Shown piece after piece: positions 1 through 4,320 of a DNA stretch of 5,115 bases; positions within the stretch are counted from its first letter, which is position 1, and each line of letters opens with the position of its first letter. Source of the stretch: JAFGED01 sp964551295 (GTDB lineage Bacteria > Chloroflexota > Anaerolineae > B4-G1); contig CAZKDJ010000265.1 in NCBI GenBank assembly GCA_964551295.1, positions 1-5,115 on the forward strand, given 5' to 3'. The translations under genes and the position numbers were made by a program. The notes under the pieces are model-generated. The model was not told where the DNA came from. It did no database searches and was given only the letters and a program-made list of their open reading frames with translations.

Positions 1-2
1 TC

Positions 3-683
3 GCCTTCCGCCCCATCGCCGAGGCCGACATCGCCGCCCACCTGGCCCACGTGGCCGAAGCGGAAGGAATGGAAGCTGAACCGGAGGCGCTAGGCGTGAT
101 CGCCCGCCACGCTACGGGCGCGCTGCGGGACGGGCTGTCGCTGCTGGAGCAGGTGGCCTCCGGCGGCCCGGTCACCGTCGAGCGGGTGCGGGAGGTGCTG
201 GGGCTGGTGCCCGAGGAGGGTACACTGGCCGTGCCGGAGGCGGTCGCGGCAGGGGACGTGGGTGGGACGCTGAGTGCCCTCGCGGCCCTGTTGGAGGGGG
301 GCGCCGACGCCCGCGTCGTGCGCCGGCAGCTGGTCGGCCACCTGCGGGGCGCGCTGGTCGCGGCGGACGGGGTCAAGTTGCCTGCCCAGGCTACGTCGAA
401 GGCGTCCGGTCTATCATCCAGCCTCGAAGCGCTGGCCGGGGCGGGCGTCGAGAGGCTGCTGCGCTGGCTGTCGGCGCTGGTGGAGGTCAAGCCGTACAGC
501 GCCGACGACCGCACCGGCCTGGAGCTGGCGCTGGTGCGGCCGGTGATCGGGCCGCAGGCAGCACCTACGCCGGGCCTGGCTGCTGTCTTGCCTGAAGAAG
601 CCCAGGGGCATGCGGGCCGCGAGGCGAGAGCCTCGCGGCCCGCACCAGGCTGCCGGTCCTCCTGCTACGGAGCTCCAGTCTGA
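3..683 (+). CDS. dnaX: DNA polymerase III gamma/tau subunit, clamp-loader part (5' end outside window)
   Basis: This is the C-terminal half of the conserved clamp-loader part of DnaX, the ATPase that loads the beta clamp onto primed DNA. The frame is already open at base 3. It begins with AFRPI followed by a helical segment and then GALRDGLSLLEQ, which matches the sensor-2/lid segment of DnaX (E. coli GSLRDALSLTDQ). The collar domain (domain III) follows, roughly from VTVERVREVLGLVPE to LELALVRPVIGP. The Walker A motif and the zinc module would lie upstream of the window. After about base 600 the frame enters a palindrome and reads 20-odd low-complexity residues rich in Arg, Ala and Pro before TGA at 681-683. 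The product ending there would resemble a gamma-type short form. The tau C-terminal domain continues in another frame. The family call is near certain; whether the stop at 683 is real biology is open. Confidence 0.93.
   Translation, partial: AFRPIAEADIAAHLAHVAEAEGMEAEPEALGVIARHATGALRDGLSLLEQVASGGPVTVERVREVLGLVPEEGTLAVPEAVAAGDVGGTLSALAALLEGGADARVVRRQLVGHLRGALVAADGVKLPAQATSKASGLSSSLEALAGAGVERLLRWLSALVEVKPYSADDRTGLELALVRPVIGPQAAPTPGLAAVLPEEAQGHAGREARASRPAPGCRSSCYGAPV
602..649. repeat. CCAGG direct repeats flanking the dnaX palindrome
   Basis: CCAGG occurs at 602-606 and again at 645-649, 43 nt apart, closely bracketing the palindrome at 611-644. The repeats look like a 5-bp target-site duplication. 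They also place the codon CAG in the upstream frame (603-605) and in the downstream frame (646-648), which would be a matched take-off/landing pair for a translational bypass of 40 nt. Five bases can match by chance, so this is supporting rather than decisive evidence. Confidence 0.5.
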
Positions 684-1182
684 ACTCTCAACCGGTAACC
701 AGGCAAGGGTAGATCAACAGCCTGCCCAGGAAAGCACCAGTAGCGAGGCGGGCAATCCTGAACCATCGCCATCCCCGACCATCCCACGCCAGCTGGACGC
801 GCTGCAGGCCCACTGGGACGAGGTGCTGGCCGGGCTGGGCCGAACCGGGCACACGCAGATCCAGGCCCTGCTGCGCTCCTGCACACCGGTGGCGGTAGAC
901 GACCGGCAGGTGGTGGTCGCCGCCCGCTACGGCTTCCACCGCACCCGGCTGGAGGGCGATGAGGCGCGCCACGCCGTCGAGCAGGCGCTGGCGGCGATGA
1001 TCGGCGAGCCGGTCGAGCTGCAGGTGGTGCTGGCAGATGAAGCGGATGCTCCGATCCCATCCCAGGCCGCCGGAGGGCAGGATCACACGAGCCTGCCTTC
1101 CGGTCTCCCTCTGGACCTGGCCGACGATCCGCTGGTGCGGGTGGCGGTGCAGGAGTTGGGGGCAGTGGTGAAGACAGTGTGA
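610..1182 (+). CDS. dnaX: DnaX tau-type C-terminal domain, in the +1 frame relative to the upstream dnaX part
   Basis: This frame is open from 547 (after a TGA at 544-546) to TGA at 1180-1182 and encodes the missing end of DnaX. It has a Gln/Pro/Ser/Glu-rich linker (about 690-780). A tau C-terminal-type domain follows: LDALQAHWDEVLAGL, then ALLRSCTPVAVDDRQVVV, a YGFHRTRL stretch, and VEQALAAMIGEPVELQVVLA. The tail DDPLVRVAVQELGAVVKTV resembles the usual DnaX C-terminus, where the acidic DP-V-A pattern precedes a hydrophobic end. The ATG at 610 has no credible Shine-Dalgarno, since AGGGG sits only one base away. This is therefore more likely the distal part of one dnaX product reached by frameshifting, bypass or a corrected sequence than a separate gene. 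The listed start is the first ATG and is nominal. If CAG 603-605 joins CAG 646-648, the protein reads PEEAQ-AAGPP across the join. Confidence 0.8.
   Translation: MRAARREPRGPHQAAGPPATELQSELSTGNQARVDQQPAQESTSSEAGNPEPSPSPTIPRQLDALQAHWDEVLAGLGRTGHTQIQALLRSCTPVAVDDRQVVVAARYGFHRTRLEGDEARHAVEQALAAMIGEPVELQVVLADEADAPIPSQAAGGQDHTSLPSGLPLDLADDPLVRVAVQELGAVVKTV
611..644. repeat. Perfect 15-bp palindrome with GAGA loop at the dnaX frame junction
   Basis: The left arm TGCGGGCCGCGAGGC (611-625) and right arm GCCTCGCGGCCCGCA (630-644) are exact reverse complements around the four-base loop GAGA (626-629), a GNRA-type tetraloop. The RNA hairpin would be extremely stable because almost all pairs are G-C. No T-run follows, and it lies inside coding sequence, so it is not a normal intrinsic terminator. 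It is 34 nt long, which is one more than a multiple of three, and deleting it joins the two dnaX frames. It could be a stimulator of recoding, a bypassed segment, or a small palindromic insertion. Confidence 0.9.
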
Positions 1183-1233
1183 TGGATGTATACTTGCGTG
1201 ACTAACCGGGAGTCTTTCCCTGTGCTCCTTCGG

Positions 1234-1261
1234 TTGCCAGGGCTGGCGACCGTGCCAAAAT
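1234..1261 (+). promoter_or_regulatory. Weak candidate upstream promoter
   Basis: TTGCCA (1234-1239) and CAAAAT (1256-1261) are separated by 16 bases. The -35 matches the TTGACA consensus at five of six positions and the -10 matches TATAAT at four of six. A better promoter lies 50 bases downstream in the same gap, so this one may be secondary or chance. Confidence 0.3.
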
Positions 1262-1288
1262 ATGTGTGGCCATCTGTTTTTCGGCTGG

Positions 1289-1317
1289 TTGTCAAGGCAA
1301 GCAGGTGGTGCTAAAAT
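1289..1317 (+). promoter_or_regulatory. Sigma70-type promoter of the TumE-like operon
   Basis: TTGTCA (1289-1294) and TAAAAT (1312-1317) are separated by exactly 17 bases, and each hexamer matches its consensus at five of six positions. Transcription would begin near 1324, leaving a short leader of about 25 bases before the ATG at 1349. The leader contains the Shine-Dalgarno AGGAG at 1336-1340. The element lies in an AT-richer stretch of the gap after dnaX and faces the TA-like pair, so the pair need not depend on dnaX transcription. Confidence 0.72.
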
Positions 1318-1348
1318 GGATTCAGGCTTCTGGACAGGAGAGTGTACG

Positions 1349-1630
1349 ATGCCAGACATGACCTTGACCGAGATCTTGCAAGATATTCACGTCCTGGCTG
1401 CAGAGCTGCAGTCTTACGAGCGCAAGTATGGTGTGCTGTCCGAGACATTCTTCGAGGCGTACATGGGAGGCGAAGAGCCTGAAGACGACGCCTGGGTGCC
1501 GGACTTTGCGATCTGGGCCGGGACGTATCAGACCTGGCTGGATCGGCAGCGAGCATATAGGGCGGCTCTGCGTCGCCTTCAGGAACGCCCCACCTTGTCG
1601 CGTCTGATCACAGTGGATGCTTCGTCGTGA
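1349..1630 (+). CDS. Small acidic helical protein, probable antitoxin partner of the TumE-like gene
   Basis: This is a 93-residue protein that is mostly helical and acidic in the middle. Its pattern, ELQSYERKYGVLSETFFEAYMGG followed by acidic residues and then FAIWAGTYQTWLDR, matches my memory of small proteins encoded directly upstream of DUF6516/TumE-type toxins. Those have a KYG-(S)-E-F-x-E-x-(Y/F) segment and a WAG-x-Y segment. The start at 1349 is chosen because AGGAG (1336-1340) lies eight bases upstream and the promoter lies just before it. The frame is open further upstream, but those codons would fall before the predicted transcript start. The stop overlaps the next start by one base (TGATG), so the two are translationally coupled. 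It presumably neutralises the downstream protein. The antitoxin role is inferred from context and resemblance; no DNA-binding motif is obvious. Confidence 0.72.
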   Translation: MPDMTLTEILQDIHVLAAELQSYERKYGVLSETFFEAYMGGEEPEDDAWVPDFAIWAGTYQTWLDRQRAYRAALRRLQERPTLSRLITVDASS

Positions 1631-2064
1631 TGGCTTTGACCACACTGGCCAATTACGAGGTTTTCGTCTACTCGCTTCAGGACCGCTTCCCCGCCATCAC
1701 TCGTTCTACGCTGACGCTCATCCGCCACGGCGAGGGTGTAGCCGAACTGCGCGGAGATGTCGAGTTTGAAGGTGCGGTGCGCCTTGGCGTTCGCGAGTAT
1801 CTCCGCTTCGACCTGGAGCCGCCTCGCCTGCTGCAATACAGTTACGAGGTTTGGCGCGGCGGCGAAAAGCAGTACTGGTACGATTCGCAGCCCCACCCCG
1901 ACGATCCCGCTCTGGCCAACACGTACCCTCATCACAAGCACGTTCCGCCGGATGTGAAGCGTCATCGCATTCCGGCCCCTGGCCTGGGGTTCACTTCCCC
2001 CAACCTGCCATTCCTGATCGAGGAGGTTGAGCGGGAGATTCTGGGCCAGCTGGCATCTGAGTAA
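1630..2064 (+). CDS. TumE-like (DUF6516 family) putative toxin
   Basis: This 144-residue protein has the layout I associate with the DUF6516/TumE toxin family. An N-terminal strand-helix segment (residues about 1-40) is followed by LRFDLEPPRLLQYSYEVWRG, a YWYD-x-x-PHP element, and the signature PHHKHVPPDVKRHRIP near residue 105. A C-terminal helix, PFLIEEVEREILGQL, closes it. The histidine- and aromatic-rich centre is where catalytic or RNA-contact residues would be expected. The first ATG is at 1630-1632 and overlaps the upstream stop. A GTG at 1627 in the same frame is the alternative and adds one residue. No own Shine-Dalgarno stands out, consistent with coupled translation. A strong hairpin follows 22 bases after the stop. 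Family membership is fairly secure; the biochemical target cannot be read from sequence. Confidence 0.8.
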   Translation: MALTTLANYEVFVYSLQDRFPAITRSTLTLIRHGEGVAELRGDVEFEGAVRLGVREYLRFDLEPPRLLQYSYEVWRGGEKQYWYDSQPHPDDPALANTYPHHKHVPPDVKRHRIPAPGLGFTSPNLPFLIEEVEREILGQLASE

Positions 2065-2086
2065 CGTTGCCGCAAACTGTAGCTGT

Positions 2087-2122
2087 GAGACGGGGCGACC
2101 TGAGTCGAGGTCGCCCCGTCTC
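2087..2122 (+). terminator. Terminator-like hairpin after the TumE-like operon
   Basis: The arms GAGACGGGGCGACCT (2087-2101) and AGGTCGCCCCGTCTC (2108-2122) are exact reverse complements around a six-base loop. It sits 22 bases past the stop of the TumE-like gene, as expected for an operon end. The downstream sequence lacks a T-run, so it may end transcription without a classical U-tract, act as a 3' stabiliser, or work in both directions. It shares the stem core GGGCGAC/GTCGCCC with the hairpin at 4737-4765 that follows the other TA-like operon. Confidence 0.6.
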
Positions 2123-2123
2123 G

Positions 2124-2152
2124 TGTATGAGCGAGTTCAGAGGTTGTATGAG
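2124..2152. repeat. 8-bp direct repeat upstream of the AbrB-like gene
   Basis: TGTATGAG occurs at 2124-2131 and 2145-2152, a 21-base offset that equals two helical turns, immediately before the start at 2164. This phasing would suit two bound dimers of an autoregulating antitoxin. No convincing -35/-10 pair was found in the gap, so an operator role is only a suggestion. Confidence 0.35.
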
Positions 2153-2163
2153 GAGTATCGGGG

Positions 2164-2499
2164 GTGGGCACACCTGTTTCCATACAGATGACTCGGAAAG
2201 AGCTGCTGATCCCTCGTGACGCCTTGGGCAATCTAGCCACCAAGGACGTGGAGGCAGTGCGAGTAGGAGACGCGATCATCGTTCGCCCCAAAAGGGCGTC
2301 TGATGACGAACGAGATCAAGTGCGCCATGTGCTGCAGGCAGCCGGGCTGTTGTACGAGCCCGCCTGGGAGACACCCCCGCCTGTGCCACCGGATGAACGT
2401 GCACGCCTGGCCGAGAAACTGGGACAGGCTGGACCTCTCTCAGAGGCCATCATCGCCGACCGTGGGGATCGTTATGAGGGCAGTGATGACGGTGGCTAA
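2164..2499 (+). CDS. AbrB/MazE-like antitoxin
   Basis: This 111-residue protein has an N-terminal swapped-hairpin-type stretch, RKELLIPRDALGNLATKDVE followed by VRVGDAIIVRPK (residues about 11-43). It resembles the DNA-binding part of AbrB/MazE/VapB antitoxins, where LxIPxxAL precedes a beta strand ending in RPK. Residues 47-62 form a helix (DDERDQVRHVLQAAGLL). A proline-rich linker follows, then ERARLAEKLGQAGPLSEAIIADR, which looks like the toxin-binding tail seen in antitoxins paired with PIN nucleases. The GTG start at 2164 is supported by AGGAG (2151-2155) eight bases upstream; an in-frame ATG at 2188 is the alternative. No PIN-domain gene follows. Instead the next gene overlaps its end and also looks like an antitoxin, so this may be an orphan antitoxin or the remains of a module. 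Confidence 0.68.
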   Translation: MGTPVSIQMTRKELLIPRDALGNLATKDVEAVRVGDAIIVRPKRASDDERDQVRHVLQAAGLLYEPAWETPPPVPPDERARLAEKLGQAGPLSEAIIADRGDRYEGSDDGG

Positions 2500-2793
2500 T
2501 CTGGCAGTGGCAAAGGCCAGGATCGCCGAGTCACTAGGGCTCACCGAGGACGAGCTGCTTCGGCAAGCGCTGGAGAGCCTTCTGCGCCAGAGAAAGCGCG
2601 AAGTGATGCGTCAACGGCTAGACATCCTGGCCCGCTGTGGTGCCGAGACCGTGCAGGACCTGGAGTTCAAGATCGCCCAAGGCGTTGTATAGCCGAACAC
2701 CCTGCCTGGGAGGACCTCATCGCCGTCGAAAACCTGGACATGCGTCTACAAGCCCTCGACGCCTACCTGGGGGAACTAGGACCTCGTGTCTAG
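2486..2793 (+). pseudogene. Small helical antitoxin-like gene with an apparent frameshift near 2687-2691
   Basis: The first frame gives 68 residues (MTVANLAVAKARIAESLGL, then TEDELLRQALESLLRQRKRE and a long charged helix) and stops at TAG 2690-2692. The -1 (or +2) frame continues immediately with AEHPAWEDLIAVENLDMRLQ and ends at TAG 2791-2793. From memory, small antitoxin-like proteins of this kind continue after an IxxG element into HPAWEDLIxxxNL, so the intact protein would be about 100 residues. Dropping one TA from the TATA at 2688-2691 joins the two parts as IAQGVV-AEHPAW. The start at 2486 is chosen because GAGGG (2476-2480) lies five bases upstream; an in-frame ATG at 2474 is possible. 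The gene overlaps the upstream antitoxin by 14 bases. It is either a real decayed gene or an indel error. Its stop overlaps the convergent relE-like stop. Confidence 0.62.
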
Positions 2794-3065
2794 AACAAAT
2801 CCTCGATCGCCCGGTAGGTGTCCTCACGACGGCGGGCGACCTTGCCCACCACAACCTCCTTGCGCTCGTCGTCGATCTTGTAAATCACCCGGTAATCCCC
2901 CACGCGAATACGCCGAACGTCATCGAACAACTTGCGGCAGCCCCGTGGACGTGGATCGTCCTCCAGGGCCAGCATGGCCTCCACGATGCGGGGATGGTCG
3001 GCATAGGGCACGCGGTCGAGTCGCTTTTCTGCTCTACGCCGCAGTAGAACCTGGCACTCAGGCAC
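2790..3065 (-). CDS. RelE/ParE-family toxin
   Basis: This 91-residue protein has the RelE fold signature. An N-terminal helix pair (RRRAEKRLDRVPYADHPRIV) is followed by the spacer LEDDPRPRGCRKLFDDV. The hallmark strand RRIRVGDYRVIYKIDDE (residues 51-67) comes next, then EVVVGKVARRREDTYRAI, in which RREDTYR corresponds to the common HRxxVYR ending of RelE toxins. RelE relatives act as ribosome-dependent mRNA endonucleases; ParE relatives target gyrase. The YRVIY strand favours the RelE side. The histidine often found before the terminal R-x-x-x-Y-R is replaced by Arg (R79). The start is GTG at 3065, overlapping the antitoxin stop by eight bases. The gene ends tail-to-tail with the antitoxin remnant on the other strand: both TAG stops lie in the palindrome CTAG at 2790-2793. 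Confidence 0.88.
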   Translation of the reverse strand: MPECQVLLRRRAEKRLDRVPYADHPRIVEAMLALEDDPRPRGCRKLFDDVRRIRVGDYRVIYKIDDERKEVVVGKVARRREDTYRAIEDLF

Positions 3066-3330
3066 GCGGTTGTCCCCGCTCGGCCAGGTACTCGCGCAGC
3101 GGGCGGGTGGGCTCGCCCTCGGATTCCAGCATGTCCCGCACGTCTTCGAGGTCTTCCAGGAGGGTCATCAGCTCCTGGTAGTCCTCGTACCCCATCACCA
3201 CCGCTGCCGGATCCCCACGCTGCTGGATGACGAAACGTCGCCCGCCATACCGGGCGCGGGCTAGGATGTCACCCAGGCTGGCTCGAGCCTGGGTGGCGTC
3301 CACTGTCTCTGCTTTTGCTTCTACGACCAT
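3058..3330 (-). CDS. Phd/YefM-family antitoxin
   Basis: This 90-residue protein carries the Phd/YefM DNA-binding layout. VDATQARASLGDILARAR (residues 10-27) leads into RRFVIQQRGDPAAVVMGYEDYQEL (31-54), the typical I-T-R-x-G-x-P-A-A-V-(I/V) strand-turn-strand. An acidic helix (TLLEDLEDVRDMLES) follows, and EPTRPLREYLAER at the C-terminus would bind the toxin. The start is ATG at 3330, preceded by GGAGG four bases away, with a sigma70-type promoter just upstream. The frame is open for another hundred or so codons upstream, but that part passes through the promoter and lacks family similarity. The antitoxin would repress its own promoter together with the RelE-like toxin encoded directly downstream with overlap. 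The family call is secure. Confidence 0.9.
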   Translation of the reverse strand: MVVEAKAETVDATQARASLGDILARARYGGRRFVIQQRGDPAAVVMGYEDYQELMTLLEDLEDVRDMLESEGEPTRPLREYLAERGQPRA

Positions 3331-3336
3331 TGTCCC

Positions 3337-3388
3337 TCCAACTATAGCTGAACTAGTCTTACTATGGATTATACAATAAATAGTTGGA
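3337..3388. promoter_or_regulatory. Candidate Phd operator: 9-bp inverted repeat around the -10 box
   Basis: TCCAACTAT (3337-3345) and ATAGTTGGA (3380-3388) are exact reverse complements, with centres 43 bases apart, close to four helical turns. One arm lies in the promoter spacer and the other in the leader next to the Shine-Dalgarno. The right arm would not be transcribed from the predicted start, so an RNA hairpin is not the likely role. DNA binding by the antitoxin on the same face of the helix is. The role is inferred from position only. Confidence 0.5.
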
Positions 3389-3395
3389 CTTTCCA
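3368..3395 (-). promoter_or_regulatory. Promoter of the phd-relE-like operon
   Basis: On the minus strand a perfect TATAAT lies at 3373-3368. TGGAAA at 3395-3390 (four of six matches to TTGACA) is 16 bases upstream of it. Transcription would start near 3361, giving a leader of about 30 bases that contains the GGAGG Shine-Dalgarno of the antitoxin. The element lies in the only clearly AT-rich stretch of this part of the window, and a 9-bp inverted repeat brackets it. Confidence 0.7.
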
Positions 3396-3456
3396 GACTA
3401 CGGAGGGCTCGGTCGCTCTTATCTGCATCACCTGTAGGAATCCAAGGAGATGACTG

Positions 3457-3849
3457 ATGAACTTTGTAACCGTCACAGACCTGGTGTGCCGCCCGACCGA
3501 GGCCATGCTGGGATTCGAGCAGCATGGCTTCGGCGTTTCGGTGCTCCGGGTCCAGTGTAACCCGGCCCTGTACGAGCCGGCGTACTTCCCACCCTGCACG
3601 GCGGACCCCGACCTGGCGCTCGTGCTCCTGCCGGACGGCTGGCTGACGCACGGGGCGCTGGTCGAGGCCGCCCGCCTCTACCTACGCTGCTCGGGCGAGT
3701 GGGGGCCGGTGCGCGGGATGGGAGAGGAAGTGATCGTTCGCTACTGGACGCCCAGGGCAAACCGGCAATCCGATGGCGGGTTGCCGGTCTTCCTGCACCC
3801 GGATGGCGAGATGGCGTGTGAGACAACCATAGTCGAGCAAACGGGGTGA
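3457..3849 (+). CDS. Hypothetical protein, family not recognised
   Basis: This 130-residue protein starts at ATG 3457, with AAGGAG (3444-3449) seven bases upstream. Its third-position GC preference resembles the flanking dnaX and dnaN more than the TA genes. It opens with MNFVTVTDLVCRPTEAMLGF, has a Pro/aromatic stretch near residue 40 (YEPAYFPP), then a hydrophobic segment with the LLPDGWLTHGALVEAARLYL pattern. It ends in a strand-like region containing VIVRYWTPR and a short polar tail. There is no signal peptide, membrane helix or obvious catalytic motif. Four cysteines are scattered (residues 11, 34, 47 and 78) without a metal-binding spacing. It is divergent from the phd-like gene, and its promoter would have to lie in the same AT-rich gap (TACAAT at 3372-3377 is a weak -10 candidate). 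It could be a gene of the host replicon rather than part of a TA module. I do not assign a function. Confidence 0.7.
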   Translation: MNFVTVTDLVCRPTEAMLGFEQHGFGVSVLRVQCNPALYEPAYFPPCTADPDLALVLLPDGWLTHGALVEAARLYLRCSGEWGPVRGMGEEVIVRYWTPRANRQSDGGLPVFLHPDGEMACETTIVEQTG

Positions 3850-3858
3850 GCGAATCGG

Positions 3859-3886
3859 TTGCTTCCATCCGATTTCGCTGTATAAT
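3859..3886 (+). promoter_or_regulatory. Promoter of the DUF104-DUF433/DUF5615 operon
   Basis: A perfect TATAAT (3881-3886) lies 16 bases after TTGCTT (3859-3864), which keeps only the TTG of the -35 consensus. A start site near 3893 would fall on the Shine-Dalgarno GGAGGT (3893-3898) itself. The mRNA would then have a leader of only about 11 bases before ATG 3904. The promoter lies immediately after the stop of the unrecognised gene. Confidence 0.65.
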
Positions 3887-3903
3887 TGTGTTGGAGGTGG
3901 AAT

Positions 3904-4320
3904 ATGGTCTCCAAGATTGTCGAAGCAATCTACGAGAATGGGGTGCTGAAGCCAGCAAAGCCCCTTTCTCTGGACGAGCACGAGAATGTCCGGCTCGGTA
4001 TACTAGAGGACTCGGACGAGGATACCTCTCACCCCTATATCACTCGCGCCCCTGACGTGCGCGGAGGACGCCCGTTCATCCGAGATACCCGTATCCCGGT
4101 TCAGACCATCGTCGGGTACTACAAGCTGGGCATGACCGTGGACGAGATTCTGACCGGACTGCCCCACTTGACGGCGGCTCAGGTCTTTGACGCCCTGAGC
4201 TACTATCACGACCACCAGGCCGAGATCGAGGCCGACATCGCCGCTGGCGAGCCCAAGGTGTTGCTGGCGCGTTACGGGCTGCAGATGGAGTCAGGCGGTC
4301 GCGTCGTACCCGCCGAGTGA
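3904..4320 (+). CDS. DUF104-DUF433 fusion, probable antitoxin
   Basis: This 138-residue protein joins two antitoxin-type modules. Residues 1-34 (MVSKIVEAIYENGVLKPAKP, then LSLDEHENVRLGIL) match the small DUF104/AF2212-like family, in which IEAIYENGVxKP is the hallmark. Residues 43-115 are a DUF433 domain: HPYITRAPDVRGGRPFIRDT with the GGRPFIRDTRIPV core at 54-66, then a helix-turn-helix-like part, YYKLGMTVDEIL followed by LTAAQVFDALSYYHDHQAEI. A tail of about 25 residues with no recognised domain completes it. DUF433 proteins commonly sit upstream of DUF5615 PIN-like toxins and are thought to bind DNA and the toxin. The start at 3904 has GGAGGT five bases upstream and lies just after a perfect -10 box. 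The stop overlaps the next start (TGATG), giving coupled translation. The domain calls are confident; the fusion is less usual than each domain alone. Confidence 0.87.
   Translation: MVSKIVEAIYENGVLKPAKPLSLDEHENVRLGILEDSDEDTSHPYITRAPDVRGGRPFIRDTRIPVQTIVGYYKLGMTVDEILTGLPHLTAAQVFDALSYYHDHQAEIEADIAAGEPKVLLARYGLQMESGGRVVPAE

Noticed and set aside
594..611. Canonical -1 slippery heptamer of dnaX type
   Set aside because: No A AAA AAG-like or other X XXY YYZ heptamer is present, and the needed shift is +1 or -2, not -1. GGG-C at 606-609 could slip but lies too close to the hairpin.
611..644. dnaX hairpin as an intrinsic terminator
   Set aside because: There is no T-run after it, and conserved tau coding sequence continues downstream.
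1189..1194. TATACT as a -10 box after the dnaX stop
   Set aside because: No acceptable -35 lies 16-18 bases upstream; the pair at 1289-1317 is much better.
688..1359. 223-codon minus-strand frame opposite the dnaX tau region
   Set aside because: It is His/Arg/Pro-rich with no family pattern and mirrors a well-supported dnaX domain on the plus strand; a shadow in GC-rich DNA.
3331..3651. N-terminal extension of the Phd-like gene up to 3651
   Set aside because: It crosses the perfect -10 box and the Shine-Dalgarno at 3339-3335, and residues before MVVEAK show no family similarity.
3473..3958. 161-codon minus-strand frame opposite the unrecognised gene
   Set aside because: Composition is Arg/Pro/Ser-rich and it runs through the promoter and start of the DUF104-DUF433 gene. 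The plus-strand gene has a clear ribosome site.
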